Of a DNA stretch of 64,000 nt, positions 54,834 through 64,000 are shown in pieces. Every line of letters starts with the position of its first letter. The stretch's first letter is position 1. The translations under genes were made by a program, and so were the position numbers. Origin of the DNA: Mesorhizobium sp. Root552 (GTDB taxonomy: Bacteria; Pseudomonadota; Alphaproteobacteria; Rhizobiales; Rhizobiaceae); NCBI RefSeq assembly GCF_001427285.1, contig NZ_LMFV01000023.1, positions 251,478 through 315,477 of the forward strand. Reading direction: 5' to 3'. Under the pieces are notes generated by a model. It saw only the letters and a program-made list of their open reading frames with translations. It searched no databases and was not told the origin of the DNA.

Positions 54834-55994
54834 TCATGGCGATTTTGGCGCTGCCGACCAAGCCGCGACGGCTGACAGGACAAGGACGCCGGCGGCAAGC
54901 ATGGACGGGACGAAGAAACTGCCCGACCATTCGGCAAGGATGCCGGCGACGATTGGGCCGATGATCTGGCCGAGGCCGAAGGCCGCCGTCATGATGGCGA
55001 ACACCCGACGCGTGGAGAGCGGTGCCAACTGGCGCGCCGCCTGTATGCCGAGCGCCGTTGGCGCCATGAAGGTTGCGCCGAGCAGGATGCCGCCGGCAAG
55101 CGGGCCGATCCGCCCCGTTACCGCGACGCTAGCCGCGACGCCGACCGCTTCGACAAGGCAGGCAATCGCATAGGCCGCATAGACATTGCTGCGGCGCGCG
55201 ACCCGCTGCCAGACGAACAGCGATGGCGCCGCCGTCAGACCGGTGGCCAGCCACACCATCGCCTCGAACACGCGGCTTTCGCCGCTCTGGCGCACGATGG
55301 CCACGATGAATGTCGCGGTGATCACGTAGCCGAAGCCGAACAGGCCATAGGACAGGATGATCTTGGCGAGAGAGGCGTTGCGCGGCAGCGCCGGCTCCCG
55401 CCTTGAATTGGCCCCGCCGACCGGGCCTTCGTTTGCAAGAAAAGCGACGAGCACGAAACCGGCGAGCGACAGCGCGCCCGACCAGAACCAGGCGGCGGTC
55501 CAGCCGGCATGGATGGTGACGATCGCCGCCATCAGGATCGACGATCCGGCGATGCCAAGGCCGACGCCGCCGAAATGCACGGCCTCGAAACCGCCGCGAC
55601 CGCTTCTGGCCAGATGGCTGAAGACGATGCTGGTCATGAACACCATGACGAAGGCGCTGGCGACGCCGGCAAGAAAGCGGATGACAAGGAAGGGCGTCAT
55701 GGTCTCGACGGCCCCCATCAGCGCCACCAGCAAGGTGCTGGCTGCGAGCGAGCCGAACACCACCATGCGCTCGCGGCCATGCGCCCAGCCGCCGGCCGCA
55801 ACGAGCGCGCCGACGAGGTAGCCGAGATAGTTGGCCGAGGCGATGAGGCCGGCATTCGAGGCCGAAAGCCCGAGTTCCTCCATCATGCCGGGAAGGATCG
55901 GCGTGTAGACGAAGCGGCCGATGCCCATGGCCACGGCAAGGGAGATCATGCCTGCGACGGCAAAGCGAAGCGGTGACGAGGTCGGCTGTTCCAT
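54834..55994 (-). CDS. MFS transporter (YbfB/YjiJ type)
   Basis: 386-residue major facilitator with about 12 helices. The first helix region AVAMGIGRFVYTPILPGMMEELGLS is the hallmark of the YbfB/YjiJ group. Substrate unknown. The ATG at 55994 precedes the first helix closely; the frame continues to 56030. Stands alone, divergent from the aminopeptidase gene. Confidence 0.85.
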   Translation of the reverse strand: MEQPTSSPLRFAVAGMISLAVAMGIGRFVYTPILPGMMEELGLSASNAGLIASANYLGYLVGALVAAGGWAHGRERMVVFGSLAASTLLVALMGAVETMTPFLVIRFLAGVASAFVMVFMTSIVFSHLARSGRGGFEAVHFGGVGLGIAGSSILMAAIVTIHAGWTAAWFWSGALSLAGFVLVAFLANEGPVGGANSRREPALPRNASLAKIILSYGLFGFGYVITATFIVAIVRQSGESRVFEAMVWLATGLTAAPSLFVWQRVARRSNVYAAYAIACLVEAVGVAASVAVTGRIGPLAGGILLGATFMAPTALGIQAARQLAPLSTRRVFAIMTAAFGLGQIIGPIVAGILAEWSGSFFVPSMLAAGVLVLSAVAAWSAAPKSP

Positions 55995-56190
55995 GGCCGC
56001 GCACAATATTGGCGTGCGCGGCTGAGACAATCCGACTTCAGTTGGTCCAGGTCCGATTTGTCCGCGGTTTTCCGGTCTTCATCCAGACGTGACCGGGAGA
56101 GCCGTTGAACCAACTCATAAAGGTGGAAAGGGGGACGGCGCAGGTCTATGTAGAAGACTTGGCACCCACAATCAGCAGGCGTTTCCCAAA

Positions 56191-57465
56191 ATGACGGCAC
56201 ATGTCCCCCTGACCACCTCGGCGCGCGACGTTTCGGCATCCATCGATCCGGTGAAGCTCGACAGGCTGGCGGAAGTGGCGATCAAGGTCGGGCTGCAACT
56301 GCAACCGGGGCAGGATCTGGTTCTGACCTCGTCGATCGCGGCGCTGCCGCTGACGCGCCGGATCGTCGAACATGCCTACAAGGCAGGCGCCGGGCTGGTG
56401 ACGCCGATCTTCAACGACGACGAAATCACCCTGGCGCGCTTCCGCCACGGCGCCGACGCCGGTTTCGATCACGCCGCCGGCTGGCTCTATGAGGGCATGG
56501 CCAAGGCGTTTTCCAACAATGCGGCACGGCTTGCCGTGCGCGGCGACGACCCGTCGCTTCTGTCGGGGCAGGACGCATCCAAGGTGGCGCGCGCCAACAA
56601 GGCGAATTCGATGGCCTACCAGCCGGCGCTGGAGAAGATCACCGGTTTCGACATCAACTGGAACATCGTCGCCTATCCGGAAACGGCCTGGGCGCGGCAG
56701 GTGTTTCCGGGCGACAGCGACGAGGTGGCGGTCGGCAAGCTTGCCGATGCGATCTTTGCCGCAAGCCGCGTCGATGGCGACGACCCGATCGGCGCGTGGA
56801 AACTGCACAATGCCGTGCTCAAGGCGCGCACGGAATGGCTGAACGGCCACCGCTTCCATGCGCTGCATTTTACCGGACCCGGCACCGACCTTACCGTTGG
56901 GCTGGCCGACGGGCACGAATGGATGGGCGGCGCCTCGACCGCCAAGAACGGCATCACCTGCAACCCCAATATTCCGACCGAGGAGGTGTTCACGACGCCG
57001 CATGCGCTGCGGGTGTCGGGCCACGTTTCCTCGACCAAGCCGCTCTCCTACCAGGGCACGCTGATCGACGATATTTCGGTGCGCTTCGAGGAAGGCCGCA
57101 TCGTCGAGGCCAAGGCGTCGAGGGGCGAGGACGTGCTGAAGAAGGTGCTCGACACCGACGAAGGATCGCGACGGTTGGGCGAGGTGGCGCTGGTGCCGCA
57201 TTCGTCGCCGATTTCGAAGAGCGGCCTGTTGTTCTTCAACACGCTGTTCGACGAAAACGCCGCCTGCCATATCGCGCTCGGCCAGTGCTATTCGAAGTGC
57301 TTCGTCAACGGCGCCAGGCTGACGCCGGAAGAGATCGCCTCGCGCGGCGGCAACAAGAGCCTGATCCATATCGACTGGATGATCGGCTCGGGCCGGATCG
57401 ACATTGACGGCGTGCATGCGGATGGCCGCACCGTTCCGGTGATGCGCCAGGGCGAATGGGCCTGA
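56191..57465 (+). CDS. M29-family aminopeptidase
   Basis: 424-residue metallo-aminopeptidase of the M29 (aminopeptidase T) family. The expected metal ligands are visible in order: Glu in IPTEEVFTTP, Glu in RLGEVALVPH, His in AACHIALG, and His and Asp in SLIHIDWMIG. It removes N-terminal residues from peptides in the cytosol. ATG 56191 is chosen; the open frame begins at 56089 without a ribosome site. Followed closely by the DUF488 gene (12 bases). Confidence 0.93.
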   Translation: MTAHVPLTTSARDVSASIDPVKLDRLAEVAIKVGLQLQPGQDLVLTSSIAALPLTRRIVEHAYKAGAGLVTPIFNDDEITLARFRHGADAGFDHAAGWLYEGMAKAFSNNAARLAVRGDDPSLLSGQDASKVARANKANSMAYQPALEKITGFDINWNIVAYPETAWARQVFPGDSDEVAVGKLADAIFAASRVDGDDPIGAWKLHNAVLKARTEWLNGHRFHALHFTGPGTDLTVGLADGHEWMGGASTAKNGITCNPNIPTEEVFTTPHALRVSGHVSSTKPLSYQGTLIDDISVRFEEGRIVEAKASRGEDVLKKVLDTDEGSRRLGEVALVPHSSPISKSGLLFFNTLFDENAACHIALGQCYSKCFVNGARLTPEEIASRGGNKSLIHIDWMIGSGRIDIDGVHADGRTVPVMRQGEWA

Positions 57466-57477
57466 GCGGGTGCCGGC

Positions 57478-57828
57478 ATGTCAGGAAGTTCGATAGCGAT
57501 CAAACGTGTCTACGAGCCCGCCGCCGACGGCGACGGGCAGCGCGTGCTGGTCGACCGGCTGTGGCCGCGCGGGGTCAGGAAGGAAGATGCCAGGCTTGAC
57601 GAGTGGCTGAAGGAGATCGCGCCGAGCGACGAGTTGCGCAAGTGGTTCGGCCACGACCCGCAGCGATGGACGGAATTCCAGAAACGCTATCGCGAGGAAT
57701 TGAAGGGCAAGGGCGATGCGGTCGAGCAACTGCGCGGCCTCGTTGCCAAGGGCAAGGTGACCCTGCTTTTCGGCGCGCATGACGAAAAGCACAACAATGC
57801 GGTGGTGCTGGCCGACTATCTCAAGTGA
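57478..57828 (+). CDS. DUF488-family protein (YeaO-like)
   Basis: 116-residue protein of the DUF488 group. The pattern VDRLWPRGVRKEDARLDEWLKEIAPSDELRKWFGHDP is highly characteristic. Function is not established; some relatives are linked to metal or stress responses. Probably cotranscribed with the aminopeptidase gene. Confidence 0.88.
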   Translation: MSGSSIAIKRVYEPAADGDGQRVLVDRLWPRGVRKEDARLDEWLKEIAPSDELRKWFGHDPQRWTEFQKRYREELKGKGDAVEQLRGLVAKGKVTLLFGAHDEKHNNAVVLADYLK

Positions 57829-57838
57829 GATATCGGGA

Positions 57839-58192
57839 TCACCGGCCGGTCAGTTCCTGTGCATAGATATCCGGCTTGAAGCCGACCAGCAGCCGCTCGC
57901 CGAGGTCGAGCACGGGGCGCTTGATCATGGTCGGGTGCTGCAACATCAGGGCCTTTGCCTTTTTCGGCGTCAGGTCCTTTTTCTCATCGTCAGCCAGCGC
58001 GCGAAACGTCGTGCTCGCCTTGTTGAGCAGGATTTCCCAGCCGACCTTTTCGACCCATCCGTCGAGCCGTTTGGCGTCCAGTCCCTGCGCGCGATAGTCA
58101 TGGAAGGCGTAGCCGACCTTATGGCCTTCCAGCCAGACGCGGGCCTTCTTGATCGTGTCGCAGTTGGGAATGCCGTACATGGTTATGGTCAA
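57839..58192 (-). CDS. ArsC/Spx-family protein (YffB-like)
   Basis: 117-residue thioredoxin-fold protein. The N-terminus MYGIPNCDTIKKARVWL carries the single ArsC-type cysteine, and the C-terminal MIKRPVLDLGERLLVGF contains the conserved arginine. This fits the YffB subgroup, probably glutathione-dependent reductases, rather than true arsenate reductase. No ars genes are nearby. Convergent with the DUF488 gene. Confidence 0.87.
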   Translation of the reverse strand: MTITMYGIPNCDTIKKARVWLEGHKVGYAFHDYRAQGLDAKRLDGWVEKVGWEILLNKASTTFRALADDEKKDLTPKKAKALMLQHPTMIKRPVLDLGERLLVGFKPDIYAQELTGR

Positions 58193-58364
58193 CTAGCTGT
58201 CCTCATTGAGTAGGTTTCCGGTACTCAAAGCCGATTCGCACCGGCTTGTCAGTTCGCACTGCAACCTTGCATTTACCAAACATTGTCGCCGTTAACCCGG
58301 CATCAAGGTTAATGCACCATTTTCGATGGCAATGGGTTTCAAGTAGCGTCCTGGAGAGTTCCCC

Positions 58365-59549
58365 GTGCATCGACGTGGTTGGAAGCGGCTGTCTGCCGCC
58401 GCCGGTGGCAAGCATCGTTCGTTTTTCTCTCCGCTCGTCGTGGGCCTTGGCATATGGATAGGGTTTCCTACCGTCACGGCCTTCCAGGACATGACCAGCC
58501 TCGTCTCGGGTCTTGAGGCCAATACCCGCTGGAATTCCTACATCGAGAAGTCGGTGGCCGGTTCGACCCAGGCAGCCGAAATGCCCTTTGCGGCGTCTTC
58601 TGCGGTGACGGGCTCGATCTCCGGCGGCGGCGTCGACCTGCCCGGCGTCGGTACAGTTTCCTTCCGCAGCAAGAGCGGCGTGGTAGGCGAGACGCCGGAC
58701 GAAGACCGTATCGTGCGCACCGGCAAGGGCAGCCGGCTTGTCCAGATCGCACCGGTCGCGCCGCCAAAGAATTTCAACGCCGGTTCGATATTCGAGCGCA
58801 CCAGTTCGCTTTTGCGCCCCAGCATGGACAGTGGCCTGAAGCTTGCCTTCGCCAAGCCGAAGATCAAGGGCAAGGAAGTCGAGATCGCCGCAGCCTTCCA
58901 TGCCAGGGAAGAGAAGAAGGCGCAGCCCGGCATTTCGCCGATGCTGGCCAAGCTGATCAACAACGACACGCCCGACATTCTGGCTACCGCTTACGCTCCT
59001 GCGGAGCCGGACTATGCCAAGGCGTCGCCGTTCGAGGCCTTGTTGCAGGATGAACAGGCCGACGGTGGTCGCTTTATCCCACCGATGGGAAAAGGCGACC
59101 ATTCGTGGCTGCGGAACCCGCTGCCCGCCGCCGTCTTTTCCAAGCCGGAACAAACCTGCCTTGCCAACGCCATCTACTTTGAGGCGCGCAGCGAATCCTT
59201 GCGTGGCCAGGCGGCGGTCGCGCAAGTCGTGCTCAATCGCGTGCGCAACCCGACCTATCCGAGTTCGATTTGCGGGGTCGTCTACCAGAACGACAACTGG
59301 TTCAATCGCTGCCAGTTCTCGTTCGCTTGCGATGGCCGCAAGGATCGCGTGACCGAACCATCCCGCTACAAGATCGCCAAGGATATTGCGATGGCGGTGA
59401 CCGCCGGCAAGATATTCTTGCCCGAGGTCGGCTCATCGACCCATTACTACGCCAGCTACGTCAATCCGGGCTGGGCGCGGGCCATGCACAAGATGACCAA
59501 GATCGGCCTGCACATCTTCTATCGCACCTATGGCGGCGGGTGGAGTTGA
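58365..59549 (+). CDS. Cell wall hydrolase, SleB-like domain
   Basis: 394 residues. An N-terminal hydrophobic segment (about 20-40) acts as signal or anchor, a long low-complexity linker follows, and the C-terminal SleB/CwlJ hydrolase domain starts near 265: CLANAIYFEARSESLRGQAAVAQVVLNRV has the catalytic glutamate, and STHYYASYVNPGW closes the domain. It probably cuts peptidoglycan. GTG 58365 is the start with GGAGAG seven bases upstream. Confidence 0.88.
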   Translation: MHRRGWKRLSAAAGGKHRSFFSPLVVGLGIWIGFPTVTAFQDMTSLVSGLEANTRWNSYIEKSVAGSTQAAEMPFAASSAVTGSISGGGVDLPGVGTVSFRSKSGVVGETPDEDRIVRTGKGSRLVQIAPVAPPKNFNAGSIFERTSSLLRPSMDSGLKLAFAKPKIKGKEVEIAAAFHAREEKKAQPGISPMLAKLINNDTPDILATAYAPAEPDYAKASPFEALLQDEQADGGRFIPPMGKGDHSWLRNPLPAAVFSKPEQTCLANAIYFEARSESLRGQAAVAQVVLNRVRNPTYPSSICGVVYQNDNWFNRCQFSFACDGRKDRVTEPSRYKIAKDIAMAVTAGKIFLPEVGSSTHYYASYVNPGWARAMHKMTKIGLHIFYRTYGGGWS

Positions 59550-59793
59550 TGGTGTCCCAACCCGTTCTTTGCTGGATCGCCCTTTTGCCGCCTTCGCGGC
59601 CGGATTCTGCCTATTGATGCTCCGACCTGTGCCGGGCACGATGTCGCACTTGTCTAAGATATTGATTTTACAATACGAAATACTTGGTTTTGAAAGTCTT
59701 GCCGTGGCTTGACGGCGGCTAGCCCTCTAACTATGTTGCGCCGCAATTGGATGCGGACCGACGGTGACGTTATGGCCGGGCAAGGAGGTTGCG

Positions 59794-60195
59794 ATGGCCG
59801 AAATGAAAAGGCCAGCCGGAACCGGAGAGACCGGCCCTGGTGACGATCGCAAAGGCGACATCCGCGACGACGAACTTGAGCGGCGTCGGCGTGAGCTTGA
59901 AGCATCTCTTGCAGCAAGGCAGCCGGAAGCGCTTGAGGGGGAAGACAACGCGAAAGCGGGCGGTGCGATCGGTTACGGTCAGGCCTTCAAGCTGTCCAGC
60001 GAGTTCATCGCAGGGATAGCGGTAGGGGTTGGCATTGGCTGGACGATCGATCGGCTTGCCGGCACCTCGCCGTGGGGGCTGATCGTGTTTCTACTCCTGG
60101 GTTTCGCCGCCGGCGTGCTCAATGTCCTGCGTTCGGCTGGTCTGATTGCAGGCTTCGGAGAGGGCAAGTACGGCGTCGGTCCGAAGCGTGATTGA
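59794..60195 (+). CDS. atpI: ATP synthase subunit I
   Basis: 133-residue AtpI, a helper in assembly of the Fo ring. A charged N-terminal half (about 1-60) is followed by two transmembrane helices (SSEFIAGIAVGVGIGWTIDRLAGTSPWGLIVFLLLGFAAGVLNVLRS). AGGAGG precedes the ATG at six bases. First gene of the Fo operon. Confidence 0.92.
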   Translation: MAEMKRPAGTGETGPGDDRKGDIRDDELERRRRELEASLAARQPEALEGEDNAKAGGAIGYGQAFKLSSEFIAGIAVGVGIGWTIDRLAGTSPWGLIVFLLLGFAAGVLNVLRSAGLIAGFGEGKYGVGPKRD

Positions 60196-60255
60196 GGCGC
60201 GTCCTTGACGCGATGATAGTTAAGAGAGCCGTGCGCGGCGTTGTGAGGACTGAAA

Positions 60256-61017
60256 GTGGCAGCTGCTGACAAGGTCGATCCGATCCACCAGTTCCATATC
60301 AACAAGATCATCCCGATCGAGTTCGGCGGTTATGATCTGTCCTTCACCAATTCGTCGCTTTTCATGGTCGCAACCGTCGTGGTCGCTTCACTGTTCCTGT
60401 ATCTTGCCACGTCCGGGCGCCACCTCATTCCGTCGCGCTGGCAGTCTTCCGCCGAGATGACTTATGAGTTTGTCGGCTCCATGCTGAAGGACTCGGCCGG
60501 ATCGCAAGGCATGCGGTTCTTCCCGTTGGTCTTCTCGCTTTTCATGTTCATCCTGACGGCCAACCTGCTTGGCCTGTTCCCCTATTTCTTCACCATCACC
60601 AGCCATATCATCGTCACCTTCGCGCTCGCGATCATGGTGATCGGCATCGTGGTTTTCTACGGCCTGGCCAAGCATGGCCTCGGCTTCTTCAAGCTGTTCG
60701 TGCCGAGCGGCGTGCCCATGGTGCTGTTGCCGTTGGTCGTGGCCATCGAAGCGGTTTCCTTCCTTTCCCGGCCGGTCAGCCTCTCCGTCCGTCTTTTCGC
60801 CAACATGCTGGCAGGCCACATCACGCTCAAGGTTTTCGCCGGTTTCGTCGTTTCGCTTAGCGCGCTTGGCGCGGTCGGCGTCGCCGGCGCCATCCTGCCG
60901 CTGATCATGGCTGTGGCATTGACCGCGCTCGAACTGCTCGTTGCGGCCCTTCAAGCCTACGTTTTCGCCATCCTCACCTGCATGTACCTGAACGACGCCC
61001 TGCACCCGGGGCACTAA
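60256..61017 (+). CDS. atpB: ATP synthase Fo subunit a
   Basis: 253-residue subunit a with about five to six helices. The essential arginine is in [18 protein letters not shown]; it faces the c-ring during proton transport. The start is GTG 60256 with GAGG eight bases upstream. Between atpI and atpE as expected. Confidence 0.96.
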   Translation: MAAADKVDPIHQFHINKIIPIEFGGYDLSFTNSSLFMVATVVVASLFLYLATSGRHLIPSRWQSSAEMTYEFVGSMLKDSAGSQGMRFFPLVFSLFMFILTANLLGLFPYFFTITSHIIVTFALAIMVIGIVVFYGLAKHGLGFFKLFVPSGVPMVLLPLVVAIEAVSFLSRPVSLSVRLFANMLAGHITLKVFAGFVVSLSALGAVGVAGAILPLIMAVALTALELLVAALQAYVFAILTCMYLNDALHPGH

Positions 61018-61083
61018 CAGAATCGCTCGCAGACGGTCTGCGTCGACGAACCCCAAACTGAGATCCTACAAGGAGTTGAACAA

Positions 61084-61308
61084 ATGGAAGCTGAAGCAGC
61101 AAAGTACATCGGCGCTGGTATCGCGTGCCTGGGCATGGGCGGCGCAGGCATTGGCCTGGGCAACATCTTCGGCAGCTATCTCGCTGGTGCGCTGCGCAAC
61201 CCGTCCGCAGCTGATGGCCAGTTCGGCCGCCTGATTTTCGGCTTCGCCGTGACGGAAGCTCTTGGCATTTTCTCGCTGCTCATCGCCCTCCTGGCGTTGT
61301 TCGGCTGA
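61084..61308 (+). CDS. atpE: ATP synthase Fo subunit c
   Basis: 74-residue hairpin protein of two helices joined by the polar loop ALRNPSA. The proton-carrying carboxylate is Glu58 in [13 protein letters not shown]; the sequence lacks the extra glutamate that would mark sodium binding. Strong ribosome site AAGGAG. Confidence 0.97.
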   Translation: MEAEAAKYIGAGIACLGMGGAGIGLGNIFGSYLAGALRNPSAADGQFGRLIFGFAVTEALGIFSLLIALLALFG

Positions 61309-61370
61309 TCTGTCGTTGAATGTGGGGCCGTCCGCATCGACGCGGCCGGCCCGAATGACGGGGACGAGAA

Positions 61371-61973
61371 ATGTTCGTGACACCAGCCTATGGGCAAGAA
61401 ACCGCGCCTGCTGCCGAAGGCAGTGATGCGCATGCCGTAAGCGGCGCACAGGCCGGAACGCAAGTTCCGCACGAGGCGGCGCATGAGGGCACGTTTCCGC
61501 CTTTCGATCCGGCAACGTTCGCGTCGCAGATCTTCTGGCTGGCCATCACGTTCGGTCTCTTTTACCTGTTCCTGAAGCGGGTTGTGATGCCGCGCCTTGC
61601 CGGCATCCTCGACACGCGTTCCAGCCGGATTGAACAGGATCTGGATCAGGCCGCCAGGCTCAAGGGCGAGGCGGACGCCGCAGTCGCTGCCTACGAGCAG
61701 GAACTGGCCGAAGCAAAGGCCGGCGCCAATACCATTGGCCAGCAGGCGCGCGATGCGGCGAAGGCCGAAGCCGAGACCGCCCGCAAGAAGGTCGAGGCAA
61801 ATCTGGAAAAGAAGCTGGCCGAGGCCGAGGCGCGCATCGCCTCGATCAAGTCCAGCGCGATGAAGGATGTCGGCAGCATTGCCGAATCCACCGCGACCGC
61901 AATCGTCGAGCAACTGGTCGGCAAGGCCGACAAGGCCGGCGTGGCAGCTGCGGTAAAATCGGTCGCCGGTTGA
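61371..61973 (+). CDS. atpF': ATP synthase Fo subunit b'
   Basis: 200-residue b' subunit: a polar N-terminal extension (about 1-50), one transmembrane helix (SQIFWLAITFGLFYLFLKRVVM), and a long alanine-rich coiled coil. Alphaproteobacteria carry two divergent b subunits (b' and b), forming the peripheral stalk as a heterodimer. Also named atpG in some annotations. Confidence 0.94.
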   Translation: MFVTPAYGQETAPAAEGSDAHAVSGAQAGTQVPHEAAHEGTFPPFDPATFASQIFWLAITFGLFYLFLKRVVMPRLAGILDTRSSRIEQDLDQAARLKGEADAAVAAYEQELAEAKAGANTIGQQARDAAKAEAETARKKVEANLEKKLAEAEARIASIKSSAMKDVGSIAESTATAIVEQLVGKADKAGVAAAVKSVAG

Positions 61974-61983
61974 GGGCAGGGCA

Positions 61984-62475
61984 ATGGACGCAACATCTCT
62001 CGCAACCGTATGGGCAACCGTCGCCCTCCTGATCTTCATCGGTATCTGCATCTACGTGAAGGTGCCGGCGGTAATTTCCAAGTCGCTTGACCAGCGGGCC
62101 GACAAGATCCGCAGCGAGCTGGACGAGGCCCGCAAGCTGCGCGAGGAGGCACAGTCGCTTCTGGCCGAGTACCAGAAGAAGCGCAAGGCCGCCGAGCAGG
62201 AGGCTGCCGACATTGTCGAGGCCGCCAAGCGTGAAGCCGCGGTGCTTGCCGAGGAAGCCCACAAGAAGACCGAGGAGTACGTTACCCGCCGCACCGCGCT
62301 TGCCGAGCAGAAGATCGGCCAGGCCGAGCGCGAGGCGATCAACGAGGTGCGCGCCAGCGCCGTCGATCTTGCTGTCGAGGCCGCTCGCAAGGTTCTGGCA
62401 GGCCGCGTCGATGCCAAGGCGGATGGAGACCTGTTCAAGGCTTCGCTGGCCGAGGTCAAAGCCAAGCTCAACTAA
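61984..62475 (+). CDS. atpF: ATP synthase Fo subunit b
   Basis: 163-residue b subunit: short N-terminal transmembrane helix (WATVALLIFIGICIYVKV) followed by a helical stalk (LDEARKLREEAQSLL and on). Ten bases after b'. Last Fo gene; the F1 genes are not in the window, as is usual in this order. Confidence 0.95.
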   Translation: MDATSLATVWATVALLIFIGICIYVKVPAVISKSLDQRADKIRSELDEARKLREEAQSLLAEYQKKRKAAEQEAADIVEAAKREAAVLAEEAHKKTEEYVTRRTALAEQKIGQAEREAINEVRASAVDLAVEAARKVLAGRVDAKADGDLFKASLAEVKAKLN

Positions 62476-62518
62476 GTTCGAGCCAACGTATCACCGAGAC
62501 ATCGAGCCGCTGGGGAAA

Positions 62519-62545
62519 CCCGGCGGCTTTTTGCCGGGCGGCCTT
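62519..62545 (+). terminator. Possible terminator of the Fo operon
   Basis: cccggc (62519-62524) pairs with gccggg (62533-62538) over a T-rich loop ggcttttt. There is no clear T-run after the stem, so the call is tentative. rnhB is convergent. Confidence 0.4.
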
Positions 62546-62607
62546 GAGTTCATGCGCGTCCTGGCCCTGAACCGTTTCCCGCTTTCGGTGAGGAGATGCG
62601 TTGGCGC

Positions 62608-63303
62608 TCAGTAGCCGAGAGACGCGGTTTCCGCCTCCGCGGTTTCTTCTGAATCCAGCCTGAACGGGGCGAAGGAAACACGGTGCAGGCGCTTCAAGGG
62701 ACCATGCGCCTTGATGGCGACGCGGTGGCGCTGGGTGGCGTAACCCATATGCACCTCGAAGCCGTAATGAACGTGAAGCTTGCCGCAGTCGGCCATCATG
62801 CGGTCGCGCATGACCTTGGCGACGATCGAGGCAGCGGCGATCGACTGCGAGCGCTGGTCGCCCTTGACGAGCGCCCGCCCGATGCAGGGGAGGCCGGGCG
62901 GAACGTCGCGGCCATCGGCCAATGCAAGCTTTGGCCGGACCGGCAGGCCGCACAGCGCCCGCCGCATGGCCTCCAGACTGGCCTTGCGGATGTCGCTGGC
63001 ATCAATGCCTTCGGCGCAGACCGAGGCCATGGCGACGCCGAGCGCCGAGCCGAGGATCGTCTCGAAGACGGCTTCGCGCTGCGCATGGCTGAGCCGTTTG
63101 GAATCGTCGAGGCCGTCCGGAATGTTGGCCGGGTCGAGCACGACGGCAGCCGCCACGACCGGTCCTGCGAGCGGGCCGCGGCCTGCCTCGTCCATTCCGG
63201 CGACAGGCCACAGGCCTTCGGCTTTCGCCGCCGTTTCGAAGGAGAAGTCTGGACGTTCGACGATGTCGAAGAGAAGCGGAGAATCGGGGCGCGCGCGAAC
63301 CAT
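62608..63303 (-). CDS. rnhB: Ribonuclease HII
   Basis: 231-residue RNase HII that cuts RNA in RNA-DNA hybrids and removes single ribonucleotides. [21 protein letters not shown] contains the first two acidic metal ligands; [10 protein letters not shown] carries another, and the [15 protein letters not shown] segment and [14 protein letters not shown] are typical. A 36-residue extension precedes the core. Downstream of the radical SAM gene on the same strand (139 bases). Confidence 0.95.
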   Translation of the reverse strand: MVRARPDSPLLFDIVERPDFSFETAAKAEGLWPVAGMDEAGRGPLAGPVVAAAVVLDPANIPDGLDDSKRLSHAQREAVFETILGSALGVAMASVCAEGIDASDIRKASLEAMRRALCGLPVRPKLALADGRDVPPGLPCIGRALVKGDQRSQSIAAASIVAKVMRDRMMADCGKLHVHYGFEVHMGYATQRHRVAIKAHGPLKRLHRVSFAPFRLDSEETAEAETASLGY

Positions 63304-63441
63304 GGTGCGGCGAGGTTCGCATTGGCCCCGATTCTCCGCAAGACCCTTCCGGCCTGAGGGGGAACGGGCGGGAAGGGCACCGTCGGCGGGGACGGGCCGG
63401 ACGGGAGGGCAGGACGGAACGGATGCCGTTCCGGCAAAAAG

Positions 63442-64000
63442 TCACAAAAGCATCAACTGCTCGTTCTCCTTGGCGGCGGCGACGAACTGGTCCGTGCGCA
63501 GCGTGCGCCGCTCGATGTTGAGACCGAGCCGCTTGGCGGCGATCTCGAAGCGCCGCCCGATCTGCCAGGCATAGGGACCGGCGCCCTTCATGCGCTTGCC
63601 CCATTCCGAATCGTAGTCCTTGCCGTCGCGCATGGAGCGCACCAGCGACATGACGTGGCGATAACGGTCAGGGTAATGGCGCAGCAGCCAGTCCTTGAAG
63701 ATCGGGCTGACCTCGAGCGGCAGGCGCAGCACCACGTAACCCGCTTCGCGTGCGCCTGCTGCACGCGCCGAATCGAGGATGCGCTCCATTTCCTGGTCGG
63801 TGAGGCCGGGGATGATCGGCGCCACCATCACCGAAGCGGGGATGCCTGCGTCGGACAGTTGCCGGATCGCTTCCAGGCGCTTGGTCGGCGTCGAGGCGCG
63901 CGGTTCCATCGTCCGCGCCAGCATACGGTCCATCGTGGTGACCGACAGCGCCACCTTGGCGAGGCCGCGCTCGGCCATTCGCGCCAGGATGTCGATGTCG
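63442..64000 (-). CDS. PA0069-type radical SAM protein (C-terminal part)
   Basis: C-terminal 185 residues of a radical SAM protein; the N-terminus with the CxxxCxxC cluster lies beyond the window edge. The frame is open to 64000 (DIDILARMAERGLAKVALSVTTMD). The segments MEPRASTPTKRLEAIRQLSDAGIPASVMVAPIIPGLTD and YVVLRLPLEVSPIFKDWL fit the PA0069/SplB-like family found next to rnhB in many rhizobia. Function in that family is not settled. Confidence 0.85.
   Translation of the reverse strand, partial: DIDILARMAERGLAKVALSVTTMDRMLARTMEPRASTPTKRLEAIRQLSDAGIPASVMVAPIIPGLTDQEMERILDSARAAGAREAGYVVLRLPLEVSPIFKDWLLRHYPDRYRHVMSLVRSMRDGKDYDSEWGKRMKGAGPYAWQIGRRFEIAAKRLGLNIERRTLRTDQFVAAAKENEQLMLL

Noticed and set aside
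57839..58192. Arsenate reductase arsC
   Set aside because: The fold is shared, but the sequence pattern fits the YffB subgroup and no arsenic-resistance genes are nearby.

Overview
The window looks like chromosomal DNA of a high-GC alphaproteobacterium of the order Hyphomicrobiales (Rhizobiales), most likely Mesorhizobium, Aminobacter or another Phyllobacteriaceae genus. The grounds are the Fo-only ATP synthase operon (atpI-atpB-atpE-atpF'-atpF) split from F1, a BacA-type peptide transporter, an ExoY/ExoF-like exopolysaccharide apparatus, and short intergenic repeats of rhizobial style. This placement rests on gene content and remembered family features; no database search was possible. No rRNA, tRNA, CRISPR array, transposase or phage gene was seen.

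Layout. 0.3-4.7 kb: housekeeping and salvage genes (HAD hydrolase, class II aldolase, PaaI-type thioesterase, MTA/SAH nucleosidase, guaA). 4.8-10.3 kb: a minus-strand operon for aromatic-acid catabolism (Rieske ferredoxin, cupin, dienelactone hydrolase, MFS importer, fumarylacetoacetate-hydrolase family enzyme). It is divergent from an IclR regulator across a palindromic control region, and the dienelactone hydrolase is interrupted by an in-frame TAG. 10.3-11.9 kb: a Crp/Fnr regulator and about 0.9 kb of AT-rich non-coding DNA.

11.9-40.6 kb: a large exopolysaccharide (EPS) locus bracketed by two LuxR-type regulators whose receiver-like domains lack key phosphorylation residues. Inside are an ExoY-like initiating transferase, a Wzz/GumC-like co-polymerase with a separate BY-kinase and an ExeA-like ATPase, six glycosyltransferases, a polymerase/ligase-like membrane protein, a Wzx flippase, an ExoF/Wza-like export protein, a nucleotide-sugar cassette (two aminotransferases, a Gfo/Idh dehydrogenase, two hexapeptide acyltransferases, an epimerase), and three unusual proteins: a secreted beta-helix-like protein, an all-helical toroid-like protein and a degenerate asparagine-synthetase homologue. 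Together they can supply a complete Wzx/Wzy-type pathway: priming, assembly, flipping, polymerisation, length control and export.

40.7-50.2 kb: a glutamine-synthetase-like gene, a secreted hydrolase, an M20 amidohydrolase, a 2H phosphoesterase, then an ALDH-deoC-ALDH16 operon that fits deoxyribose or deoxynucleoside breakdown. 50.3-53.5 kb: der and a TPR membrane protein, then about 1 kb of repeat-rich non-coding DNA. 53.5-59.5 kb: bacA/sbmA-like transporter, MFS transporter, M29 aminopeptidase, two small conserved proteins and a SleB-like cell wall hydrolase. 59.8-64 kb: the Fo operon, rnhB and the C-terminal part of a radical SAM protein cut by the window edge.

The strongest candidates for something little described are in the EPS locus: the paired pseudo-receiver regulators, the AsnB-like protein with an altered PP-loop, and a leader that could mask the ribosome binding site of the sugar cassette.
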